Notes under the pieces: generated by a model
Database searches by the model: none
The model's input: only the letters and a program-made list of their open reading frames with translations
What the model was told of the DNA's origin: nothing
Shown: piece after piece, positions 1 through 5,537 of the stretch
How the letters are laid out: each line of letters starts with the position of its first letter
How positions within the stretch are numbered: the first letter of the stretch is position 1
Made by a program: the position numbers and the translations under genes
NCBI GenBank assembly: GCA_003565035.1
Contig: PXDP01000353.1
Location: 1-8,013, forward strand
Length of the DNA: 8,013 nucleotides
Direction of reading: 5' to 3'
Source of the DNA: PVC group bacterium
GTDB taxonomy: Bacteria > Verrucomicrobiota > Kiritimatiellia > SS1-B-03-39 > UBA6053

Positions 1-892
1 AGTGGGCGGCGAGGCGGTTCGGGCCGCCGTCGGCCTGCTGCAGGGCGCACCAGGCGGTGAAGTGCACAAAGCGCATGGCGCGGAGAGGCTCGACGAGATC
101 GAGGTCGTTTTCGTGAAAATCGCGAATTTGGCGGTAGCCATAGAGAAGGTGTTCGAGTTCACGCCGGCAGTTCGGGACGGTGTCGGGGAGGAGCATCCAG
201 AGGTCCTGCACGGGCGGGCCGTAGACCATGTCGTCGAAATCGATAAGAAAGATGCCGTCCTCGTCAGGGCGTTTCATGAGGTTGGCGACGTGCATATCGC
301 CGTGAATGCGGGTGTAGTCGCGGTCTTCGAAGAGCGGTGCGAGGCTGTCGACGAGATCTTCGACGAGATCGGCGTAGTCGTCGATGAGGTCGGCGGGGGC
401 ATCGTTACTGTGATCGAGAATAAAATCGAGATGGGTGAGGGTGGCGGCTTCCGGGGTCCAAATGAGCCGTTCGGCGGGAACGAGATCATCGCCGACGCTG
501 TGCATGCGGGCGAGGGTGCGTCCGAGTTCCTGCCAGGTGGCGGGGTCGGGATCTTCGAAGGGGCGGCCGCGTTTGCGGGGCATGATGCAGAACCAGAGGC
601 CGCGGTCTTCGAAGAGGCTGTAGCCGTCGGCATTGCAGACGGGGGCGACGACGGGAACATCCTCCGCTTCGAGGGCAAAGACAAAATCCTGTTCCTCTTC
701 GAGGGCCTCAACGGACCAGCGGCCGGGGCGGAAGAATTTGACGACCACGGCATCGCCGTCGGCCATGGGCACATCAAATACGCGGTTGATGTAGCTGGTG
801 AGCGGGTGGCAGACGGCATCGGCGCGGCGTTCCAGTTCCCGTTCGGTGAGGGACAGGACCCGGTCTGCGCCGAGAGAGCGGAAGGGGTTCAT
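1..892 (-). CDS. srkA: SrkA/RdoA-family stress-response Ser/Thr protein kinase (C-terminus off window)
   Basis: Cytoplasmic kinase of the aminoglycoside-phosphotransferase fold, homologous to E. coli SrkA (YihE/RdoA). In E. coli it is Cpx-controlled and protects against stress-induced and MazEF-linked death. The 297 visible codons keep the family signatures in order: TSYINRV (about residues 32-38, matching the NSYENRV block of SrkA), VVVKFFRPGRW with the ATP-site lysine K52, VPVVAP, the catalytic loop IHGDMHVAN (H197, D199, N204), the metal-binding LIDFDD (D218-D221), GPPVQDLWMLL and EPLRAMRFVHFTAW. E. coli SrkA is 328 residues, so about 30 are probably missing past the left edge. The ATG at 892 overlaps the stop of the upstream XRE gene (ATGA), so translation is probably coupled. 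Family assignment is strong. Its role and targets in this organism are inferred, and pairing with an XRE protein is not the E. coli arrangement (there it precedes dsbA). Confidence 0.9.
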   Translation of the reverse strand, partial: MNPFRSLGADRVLSLTERELERRADAVCHPLTSYINRVFDVPMADGDAVVVKFFRPGRWSVEALEEEQDFVFALEAEDVPVVAPVCNADGYSLFEDRGLWFCIMPRKRGRPFEDPDPATWQELGRTLARMHSVGDDLVPAERLIWTPEAATLTHLDFILDHSNDAPADLIDDYADLVEDLVDSLAPLFEDRDYTRIHGDMHVANLMKRPDEDGIFLIDFDDMVYGPPVQDLWMLLPDTVPNCRRELEHLLYGYRQIRDFHENDLDLVEPLRAMRFVHFTAWCALQQADGGPNRLAAH

Positions 893-1203
893 CAGAGAAG
901 ATGGGAGGGCAGGGCATCGGGTTCCGGCGGGGGCGGCGGGGCGTGCGGCTCAGCGGAATGGCCGCCGGCGCTCAGGGTCTCCAGGGTCTCCAGGGCATCC
1001 GGGGTGTCGAGGCGGAGGGACAGGCCGAGAATGTCCAGCACCGCCATGAGGGTGTTGAGGCGGACCCCGGGGTTGCCGTGTTCCAGATCGAACATGGCGG
1101 TTTTGCCGATCCCCGCGCGGTCGGCGAGCTGTTTCTGAGACAGGCCCCGTTCTTCGCGGGCGCTGCGGATGCGGGCACCGAGTTCCGCCGGGGGGATGGA
1201 CAT
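892..1203 (-). CDS. HipB-like XRE-family helix-turn-helix regulator
   Basis: A 103-residue DNA-binding protein. Residues about 8-64 form one Cro/C1-type helix-turn-helix domain: LGARIRSAREERGLSQKQLA, then DRAGIGKTAMFDLEHGNPGV and RLNTLMAVLDILGLSLRL. The sequence from GNPGVRLNTL to the LGL-LRL strand is typical of HipB/Y4mF-type antitoxins and related small regulators. The C-terminal tail (about 75-103) is low complexity and proline-rich and has no recognisable domain. A good ribosome site (GGAGG, 8 nt upstream) selects the ATG at 1203; a longer reading of the same frame up to 1593 is antisense-like within the neighbour and unlikely. It starts 4 nt after the deoxyribosyltransferase-like gene and its stop overlaps the kinase start, so all three should share one mRNA. 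It may autoregulate the operon and may bind the kinase as an antitoxin would; both are inferences. The domain call is secure. Confidence 0.85.
   Translation of the reverse strand: MSIPPAELGARIRSAREERGLSQKQLADRAGIGKTAMFDLEHGNPGVRLNTLMAVLDILGLSLRLDTPDALETLETLSAGGHSAEPHAPPPPPEPDALPSHLL
973..999. repeat. 9-bp tandem repeat inside the XRE gene tail
   Basis: Three head-to-tail 9-mers on the plus strand: CAGGGTCTC, CAGGGTCTC and a variant CAGGGCATC. They encode the repetitive leucine/glutamate/threonine run (ALETLETL) just after the helix-turn-helix domain. This looks like a small replication-slippage expansion in a linker and is probably neutral. Confidence 0.7.
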
Positions 1204-1207
1204 GGTC

Positions 1208-1612
1208 TCAGACCTCCGCAAAGTGGGTGTTGAGGTAATGCACGGCGCTTTCCAGGTCCGGCAGGATTTTGGTGCAGTAGCGGACCATCCACGGACTGCA
1301 GTCCTGAAACGAAAACGGGCTGAAGCCGATGACGAATTTTCCCAGGTCGTGGGCAGCGTAGAAGACTTCCATGGAGGTGCCGATGGAGGCTTTGTTGTAG
1401 TTGACCAGCAGGATGTCGGCATCGCGGACATCCTGAAGATCGAATTCGACGATCTCGTTGGCACTGTCGACTTCCCGGTCTTTGAAGTTTCGGCGCATGG
1501 GATCCAGCAGCCGGAATTTCGGGGAGAGTTTGGTTTTGGCGGACTCGCGCCATTCGCGGGCGGTGCCGAGGTGTTCGTCCATAATCGGACCACTCAAATA
1601 AATGGTTTTCAT
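1208..1612 (-). CDS. Nucleoside 2-deoxyribosyltransferase-like protein
   Basis: A 134-residue soluble protein with the Rossmann-like fold of the nucleoside 2-deoxyribosyltransferase family (Nuc_deoxyrib_tr). Enzymes of this family cleave or transfer the N-glycosidic bond of deoxynucleosides or nucleotides, and relatives act on other nucleotides. Visible signatures are the N-terminal YLSGPI (residues 5-10), an acidic strand FDLQDVRDADILLVN (57-71) with D64/D66, and GTSMEV (78-83), whose E82 is the likely nucleophile. The length fits a single-domain family member. The start is the ATG at 1612, preceded by GGAG 7 nt upstream; an in-frame ATG at 1681 would add residues before the conserved YLSGP strand and has no support. 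It is first in the cluster with the XRE regulator and kinase. The substrate cannot be read from sequence; nucleotide salvage or a signalling/defence role are both possible. Confidence 0.8.
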   Translation of the reverse strand: MKTIYLSGPIMDEHLGTAREWRESAKTKLSPKFRLLDPMRRNFKDREVDSANEIVEFDLQDVRDADILLVNYNKASIGTSMEVFYAAHDLGKFVIGFSPFSFQDCSPWMVRYCTKILPDLESAVHYLNTHFAEV

Positions 1613-1776
1613 CGTAGCTCCGGTTTCAAGGGGTTGGGAATGGTTTATCCCTGTACGGTTTCGGCAAAATATCAAGTCCACAGCGTCTTAAGCTTAATTT
1701 TAACAAACTTTTCCCTGACATTTCCCCGGGAATCTGCATGATGGCATTGGTTTGAAGTCTTAACTTAGGAGCTTTT
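1613..1776. other. Divergent intergenic region between the kinase cluster and glgC
   Basis: This 164-bp gap is more AT-rich than the flanking genes and must hold promoters for both directions. It contains a perfect 10-bp palindrome, TTAAGCTTAA, at 1688-1697, which could be an operator half for the XRE protein or chance in AT-rich DNA. No convincing sigma-70 promoter was found for the minus-strand cluster; GATATT-like hexamers near 1669 lack a good -35. The glgC-side candidate is listed separately. Confidence 0.5.
1715..1742 (+). promoter_or_regulatory. Candidate sigma-70-like promoter for glgC
   Basis: CTGACA (1715-1720, five of six matches to TTGACA) is followed after 16 bp by CATGAT (1737-1742, four of six matches to TATAAT). 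This would place the transcription start near 1749, about 28 nt ahead of the glgC ATG, leaving room for the AGGAG ribosome site at 1767-1771. The -10 is weak, and a by-eye match of this quality can occur by chance. Confidence 0.3.
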
Positions 1777-3009
1777 ATGAATGTGATTGGTGTGATTCTT
1801 GGTGGTGGTGCAGGTACGCGTTTGCAGCCTTTAACCAGTGAGCGGTCCAAACCGGCCGTGCCGATAGCGGGAAAATACCGACTGGTGGATGTGCCCATCA
1901 GTAATTGCATTAACAATGACATCAAGCGGATTTACGTGCTGACGCAGTTCAACAGCGAGTCGCTGCACCGTCATATCCAGACGACCTACCGCTTTGATTC
2001 GTTCTCGCGGAGTTTTGTCCGGATTCTGGCGGCGCAGCAGACTCCGGAAGGCGATGCCTGGTATACGGGCACGGCGGATGCGGTGCGGAAAACCCTGAGC
2101 CACTACAAAGAGGATCAGGCGGAGTATGTGGTGATTCTGAGCGGTGACCAGCTTTACTCCATGGACTTCAAGAAGATGCTGGAGGATCATGTTTCCCGGG
2201 GGGCGGAGGTGACAATTGCGACCAAGCCGACGGACCGCCGGGATGCGGGTTCCTTGGGGATTTTGCAGGTGGATGAATCGTCGAAAATTATTAATTTTGT
2301 GGAGAAACCCGGTGACACCCCTGAATTGACGGCGCTGCGCGCGCCGTTTTATGAAGAGGAACGCTACCTGGCCAGCATGGGAATTTATATTTTCAACACT
2401 GAGGTGTTGAAGCGTCTTCTGGAGGGGAATGATCAGGATTTCGGTAAAGAGGTCATCCCGAAAGCGATTCACAATACCAAGGTGTACTCGCATATCTATG
2501 AGGGGTACTGGCGGGATATCGGAACCATCCGGAATTTCTGGGAAAGCAGTCTGCAGCTGACGGATGATGTGCCTGAGTTCAATCTCTATGATGTGGAAAG
2601 CCGTCTATACACCCGCATGCGCTTTTTGCCGCCTTCGAAAGTGCTCGGCTGTGTGGTGAATCACTGTCTGCTGAGTGAGGGATGTATTTTGTCCGGCCGC
2701 GAGGTGACCCGCAGTATTGTCGGTGTTCGGGGGGTGATCGGGCAGGGGACGGTGATGCGCAACACGGTGATGATGGGGGCGGATTATTATGAGGATGAGC
2801 AGAAAGACTCGACTTCGGGGATTCCGCTGGGGATCGGCCGTGACTGTTATGTGGAGGATGCCATCATTGACAAGAATGCCCGGATTGGTGACCGCGTGGT
2901 GATCAGTCCCAAAGAGAAAAAAGACGGCGTCTACGAAAATTATACCATCAGCGACGGGGTGATTGTGGTGCCGAAGGGTACGGTGATTCCTCCGGACACG
3001 GTGCTTTAA
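1777..3009 (+). CDS. glgC: Glucose-1-phosphate adenylyltransferase (ADP-glucose pyrophosphorylase)
   Basis: Makes ADP-glucose from glucose-1-phosphate and ATP, the committed step of bacterial glycogen synthesis; the family works as a cytoplasmic tetramer. The 410-residue product has the N-terminal nucleotidyltransferase domain: LGGGAGTRLQPLTSERSKPA (about 8-27) with PIAGKYRLVDVPISNC following, LSGDQLYSMDF with metal-binding D124, FVEKP with glucose-1-phosphate-binding K177, and YWRDIGTIRNFWE. A C-terminal left-handed beta-helix carries DKNARIGDRV and the terminal VIVVPKGTVI. The wording of these blocks is closer to cyanobacterial/plant enzymes than to E. coli GlgC. K366 and K400 sit where the 3-phosphoglycerate-site lysines of the Anabaena enzyme fall, so that activator is an inference. 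AGGAG ends 5 nt before the ATG, which fixes the start. Its stop interlocks with that of the convergent methyltransferase gene. No other glycogen gene is in the window. Confidence 0.96.
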   Translation: MNVIGVILGGGAGTRLQPLTSERSKPAVPIAGKYRLVDVPISNCINNDIKRIYVLTQFNSESLHRHIQTTYRFDSFSRSFVRILAAQQTPEGDAWYTGTADAVRKTLSHYKEDQAEYVVILSGDQLYSMDFKKMLEDHVSRGAEVTIATKPTDRRDAGSLGILQVDESSKIINFVEKPGDTPELTALRAPFYEEERYLASMGIYIFNTEVLKRLLEGNDQDFGKEVIPKAIHNTKVYSHIYEGYWRDIGTIRNFWESSLQLTDDVPEFNLYDVESRLYTRMRFLPPSKVLGCVVNHCLLSEGCILSGREVTRSIVGVRGVIGQGTVMRNTVMMGADYYEDEQKDSTSGIPLGIGRDCYVEDAIIDKNARIGDRVVISPKEKKDGVYENYTISDGVIVVPKGTVIPPDTVL

Positions 3010-4229
3010 ATCCGTCCTGCTTCGCGCAGCAGGGATTCCAACGACTGGGACTGAATGCCGTAGAAGGCTTTCAGTTCCTTTATGTGTTGAAGGGCGGTGT
3101 CTTTTTTTTCGGCGGGGGTGGCGGCGCGGACCGCCAGAATCATTTTGTTTTTGGCGGTGTGCTCCAGGGAAATGAATTCAAACAGTTTTGTGTCGTACCC
3201 CTGGGATTCGAGGAGAAGAACCCGGAGGCTGTCGGTAATCATCTCCGCCTCCTGGCCGAGTTGAATGCCGAAGCGGAGGATGGGGGAAAGTACAGGCGGA
3301 ATCCGGATTTGGGGGCGGATTTCTTTATGGCAGCAGGGGGCGCAGAGGATGAAATCGGCCTTATCGGCAATGCCGGAAAAGATCGCCAGATCGGTGGCGG
3401 TGTCGCAGGCGTGGAGGGCGACAATACCGTTGAGCGGGGTGTCGGCTGAGAAATGGCGGATATCCCCGGCGGAAAAATTCAGTCCGTCGTACCGGAGTGC
3501 TTTGGCAACGCGGTTGGCTTCGTGGACGAGGGCGGGGCGGAGTTCGACACCGGTAACGCGGACTTCGGGTCCGGCATACTTCCGGAGCTGATCGTACAGG
3601 GCAAAGGTCAGCAGGCCCCGCCCGCATCCGAAATCCACCACGTGAACCGGGCGGGAGCTTCCTGCGAGGCGTTCGAGAGGTCTCCGGATGATTTCGGCGA
3701 ATTTATTGATCTGCTTCCATTTGCGCGACATGGAGGGCAGCACCTGATGGTCGGCTCCGGTAACCCCCATGGGGTGAAGCCAGGGGGCGGCGCTGTCGAT
3801 GGGGTACTGTTTGGTCCGGTCGTGGCTTGCGGGCAGGGCGGTCTGTGGGGCGGTCTGTGGGGCGGCCTGCGGGGCGGTGGCGGAGCGCCGCAGCATGGGA
3901 CGTCCTTTTTTACTGTAATCGAGCTGCAGGGTCTCGTGTTCCAGAAACAGGTGGGCACTCCGGAAGGGCGTGTTCAGCAGTGCGGTGATGCAGCGGAGGC
4001 CTTCGTCCGGGGGCAGATTCCGGGTGTCATCGCGGGTGGGGTATCGGCGGACAAACGAGAGGGCCGGCTGTTCGCGGAGGACGATGGGCCGGACCCGGAT
4101 TTGTGCGGGAGGGGGTTCCGGATTGGCGGCGGACCGGGGCCTGCTCAAGACCAGTTTTAGAAAGGTTCCCTGTTGAAGTCCTTCGGAGAGACCGGCGATC
4201 CACTCGGCTTCCGGATCAGAGGCGGTCAT
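3006..4229 (-). CDS. SAM-dependent methyltransferase, RRNAD1/METTL25-like (Methyltransf_32)
   Basis: A 407-residue probable class I methyltransferase. The C-terminal half carries the SAM-binding motif VVDFGCGRGLLTFAL (residues 197-211), an acidic strand end VTGVEL (225-230), and the blocks LHACDTATD (272-280) and CAPCCHKEI (296-304) characteristic of the Methyltransf_32 family. Residues about 20-110 form a separate N-terminal region I do not recognise. It contains EHETLQLDYSKKGRPMLRRS and is followed by a Pro/Gln/Ala/Thr low-complexity linker (about 118-134). The substrate is unknown; eukaryotic relatives are annotated as putative rRNA or protein methyltransferases, which does not settle the bacterial role. 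The ATG at 4229 overlaps the glycosyltransferase stop (ATGA), so the two are co-translated. The 3' end overlaps the glgC stop by 4 bp. Fold assignment is strong and function is open. Confidence 0.85.
   Translation of the reverse strand: MTASDPEAEWIAGLSEGLQQGTFLKLVLSRPRSAANPEPPPAQIRVRPIVLREQPALSFVRRYPTRDDTRNLPPDEGLRCITALLNTPFRSAHLFLEHETLQLDYSKKGRPMLRRSATAPQAAPQTAPQTALPASHDRTKQYPIDSAAPWLHPMGVTGADHQVLPSMSRKWKQINKFAEIIRRPLERLAGSSRPVHVVDFGCGRGLLTFALYDQLRKYAGPEVRVTGVELRPALVHEANRVAKALRYDGLNFSAGDIRHFSADTPLNGIVALHACDTATDLAIFSGIADKADFILCAPCCHKEIRPQIRIPPVLSPILRFGIQLGQEAEMITDSLRVLLLESQGYDTKLFEFISLEHTAKNKMILAVRAATPAEKKDTALQHIKELKAFYGIQSQSLESLLREAGRI
3016..3033. other. Short hairpin at the glgC/methyltransferase convergence
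   Basis: CCTGCT (3016-3021) and AGCAGG (3028-3033) form a perfect 6-bp stem around a 6-nt loop, starting 7 nt after the glgC stop and lying inside the last codons of the methyltransferase gene. No T-tract follows on either strand, so it is not a canonical intrinsic terminator. It could slow polymerase or protect the glgC 3' end, or be coincidental coding sequence. Confidence 0.4.
3836..3878. repeat. 12-bp tandem repeat in the methyltransferase linker
   Basis: About 3.6 head-to-tail copies of GGGCGGTCTGTG on the plus strand: two identical units (3836-3847, 3848-3859), one with two changes (3860-3871) and a partial copy to 3878. The period is a multiple of three, so the reading frame is kept, and on the minus strand it encodes a Pro-Gln-Thr-Ala repeat. 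It falls between the N-terminal region and the methyltransferase domain and is likely a variable-length flexible linker made by slippage. Confidence 0.85.
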
Positions 4230-4945
4230 GGGGTGGGCGCCTGTTTGATGCGGACCCGGACATAGCGGGAGCGCAGCCAGCGCATGGCAAACAGATCCCG
4301 CACGGTTTTTTTCAGGCGGCCCCAGTTGGTGTATTTGCTGGTGCCGGCGGCCCGGGGGCGGTGGTTGACCGGGACCTGCAGAATCATCGCGCCCTGCATC
4401 CGGAACAGCGAGCCAAAGAATCGGTGCATGCCGTTCCAGGGCATGAGGTCTTCGGTGAGGCTTTTCCGGAAAATTTTGACTGCGCAGCCGGTATCGGTGA
4501 TGTCCTCTTTGAGGATGAGGTTCCGGACCGCATTGGCGAATTTGCTGCCAACCCGTTTGGACCAGGTGTCTTGGCGTTTGGCGCGGAAGCCGAAGACGGC
4601 ATCCGCTTCACCGCGTTCGGCCCAGAGTTTGGGGAGGTCGGCGGGATCATTCTGGCCGTCGGCATCCAGGGTGGCGATCCACTCGGCCTGTGCCTGCCGG
4701 AAGCCCATCCAGAGCGCGCCGCTTTGCCCGACGTTTTTTTCCAGGGAAATCAGCCGGATTGCCGGAAAGGTGGCGGCGGCTTCACGGATGCGTTCGGCGG
4801 TGTCATCGGACGAGCCGTCATCCACGGCGAGGACTTCCCATGCGCCGGGAAAGCTTTTTTCCAGCACTTCGCCCACTTCCAGAAGCACGGGGACAATCGC
4901 TTCGGATTCGTTGTAGACGGGCAGGAGAACGGACAGGGTCGGCAT
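4226..4945 (-). CDS. Family 2 glycosyltransferase (dolichol-/polyprenyl-phosphate sugar synthase-like)
   Basis: A 239-residue GT-A fold glycosyltransferase, closest in style to the dolichyl-phosphate mannose synthase (DPM1) group that transfers a sugar from a nucleotide donor to a polyprenyl phosphate at the cytoplasmic face of the membrane. Signatures are LSVLLPVYNE (4-13), the nucleotide-binding VDDGSSDDT (41-49), the DXD-type LDADGQNDP (93-101), and the acceptor-side block VNHRPRAAGTSKYTNWGR (193-210). It ends shortly after this block in a basic stretch with no hydrophobic segments, so it lacks the C-terminal membrane helices of ArnC/GtrB-type members. Donor and acceptor are unknown. The start at 4945 gives the canonical family N-terminus, but no Shine-Dalgarno sequence precedes it: an intrinsic terminator ends 5 nt upstream. 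It overlaps the methyltransferase start by ATGA, which suggests shared expression. Confidence 0.9.
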   Translation of the reverse strand: MPTLSVLLPVYNESEAIVPVLLEVGEVLEKSFPGAWEVLAVDDGSSDDTAERIREAAATFPAIRLISLEKNVGQSGALWMGFRQAQAEWIATLDADGQNDPADLPKLWAERGEADAVFGFRAKRQDTWSKRVGSKFANAVRNLILKEDITDTGCAVKIFRKSLTEDLMPWNGMHRFFGSLFRMQGAMILQVPVNHRPRAAGTSKYTNWGRLKKTVRDLFAMRWLRSRYVRVRIKQAPTP

Positions 4946-4950
4946 GGTCG

Positions 4951-4977
4951 AAAAAAACCGTCGCGGGGCGACGGTTT
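4951..4977 (-). terminator. Rho-independent terminator of rpmB-rpmG
   Basis: Read on the minus strand, a perfect 10-bp stem (AAACCGTCGC / GCGACGGTTT, plus-strand arms 4955-4964 and 4968-4977) closes a 3-nt loop and runs into seven T residues (plus-strand A run 4951-4957). It begins 23 nt after the rpmG stop, which is the expected position. It is unusual in ending only 5 nt before the start codon of the next gene. On the plus strand it lacks a T-tract beyond the stem, so it acts in one direction. Confidence 0.93.
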
Positions 4978-5000
4978 GCAGGGCGGTTTTAGCCGGAAGC

Positions 5001-5159
5001 TTACTTGATTTTCGCTTCGCGGTAGGGCACGTGCTTGCGGGCGATGGGATCGAATTTTTTCGTTTCGAGCTTTTCCGGCTTGGCCTTCTGGTTTTTGGTC
5101 ATGGTATAAAAATGACCGGTGCCGGCAGTGGAAACGAGTTTGATGAGGTCGCGGGGCAT
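5001..5159 (-). CDS. rpmG: 50S ribosomal protein L33 (zinc-free form)
   Basis: A 52-residue small basic protein of the large ribosomal subunit, located near the E site. It has the standard L33 core: IKLVSTAGTGHFYTMTKN, then KPEKLETKKFDP and the ending HVPYREAKIK. It contains no cysteine, so it is the C-minus (zinc-independent) form, with a short N-terminus (MPRDLIKLV). GGAG 8 nt before the ATG at 5159 supports the start. It lies 38 nt downstream of rpmB, the order also seen in E. coli rpmBG, and is followed by the operon terminator. Confidence 0.97.
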   Translation of the reverse strand: MPRDLIKLVSTAGTGHFYTMTKNQKAKPEKLETKKFDPIARKHVPYREAKIK

Positions 5160-5197
5160 AAGAAATTCTCCGGAGGGGTGTCTGAAAGGATACGGGG

Positions 5198-5449
5198 TTA
5201 GACGAGGAAGTCTTCTTTGCGGGGGTTGTCAAACTTGCCGGCCTTGAGATCGGACACTTTGACCCACATGGTGCGGACTGTACCATCGGAAAAACGGATT
5301 TTTCTGCGCTGGGCATTGGTTTTGAAGGTCCGTTTGCTGATGCCGGTGGTGTGCAGGCCGATGCCGCCGCTCTTTTTGGGCAGACCTTTGCGGGTAATTC
5401 TGTTGCCGCGCGTTGTTTTCTTCGCGCCGCGGGTGTTTATTTTAGCCAT
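5198..5449 (-). CDS. rpmB: 50S ribosomal protein L28 (cysteine-free form)
   Basis: An 83-residue basic protein of the large subunit. Recognisable L28 blocks are TRGNRITRKGLPKKSGGIGL, TGISKRTFKTNAQ and RKIRFSDGTVRTMWVKVSDLKAGK. The N-terminus (MAKINTRGAKKTTRGN) replaces the usual CxxTGK segment of many L28 proteins and carries no cysteine. The C-terminus has an extra acidic/aromatic tail (FDNPRKEDFLV). GGAG 8 nt before the ATG at 5449 fixes the start; the same frame stays open further upstream but that part does not resemble L28. It is first gene of rpmB-rpmG and divergent from lptD. Confidence 0.93.
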   Translation of the reverse strand: MAKINTRGAKKTTRGNRITRKGLPKKSGGIGLHTTGISKRTFKTNAQRRKIRFSDGTVRTMWVKVSDLKAGKFDNPRKEDFLV

Positions 5450-5482
5450 GAGGGAAACTCCTGAAAAATCGTCTGGGTAAGA

Positions 5483-5497
5483 TTCCGAACGTCGGAA
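5483..5497. repeat. Inverted repeat in the rpmB leader
   Basis: TTCCGA (5483-5488) and TCGGAA (5492-5497) are perfect inverted 6-mers separated by ACG. The element sits 34-48 bp upstream of the rpmB start. It could be an operator dyad or, in the rpmB mRNA, a small leader hairpin. It is too short for a firm call and has no T-tract. Confidence 0.45.
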
Positions 5498-5507
5498 AAG
5501 GAGCGGA

Positions 5508-5537
5508 ATGATTAGCGGTGAAAAGTCTGCATGGCAA
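5508..5537 (-). promoter_or_regulatory. Candidate promoter for rpmB-rpmG
   Basis: On the minus strand TTGCCA (plus 5532-5537, five of six matches to the -35 consensus) is followed after 18 bp by AATCAT (plus 5508-5513, four of six matches to the -10). The predicted start near 5501 would give a leader of about 50 nt containing the TTCCGA/TCGGAA inverted repeat. This is a by-eye match with an imperfect -10. Confidence 0.3.

Noticed and set aside
2..1138. Long plus-strand open frame (378 codons) opposite the kinase and XRE genes.
   Set aside because: It is the antisense of genes with clear family motifs, its translation resembles no family, and long antisense frames are common in GC-rich coding DNA.
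1204..1593. Upstream extension of the XRE gene to a 233-residue protein starting at 1593.
   Set aside because: The extension lies out of frame over the deoxyribosyltransferase-like gene and is Ser/Pro-rich nonsense; the ATG at 1203 has a GGAGG ribosome site and begins just before the helix-turn-helix.
3016..3033. Hairpin after glgC as an intrinsic terminator.
   Set aside because: The stem is only 6 bp and no T-tract follows on either strand.
3453..4160. Plus-strand open frame (235 codons) opposite the methyltransferase, and a similar 301-codon one at 4103-5008.
   Set aside because: Both run antisense to well-supported genes and contain low-complexity Gly/Ala-rich translation; the second also crosses a gene boundary and the terminator.
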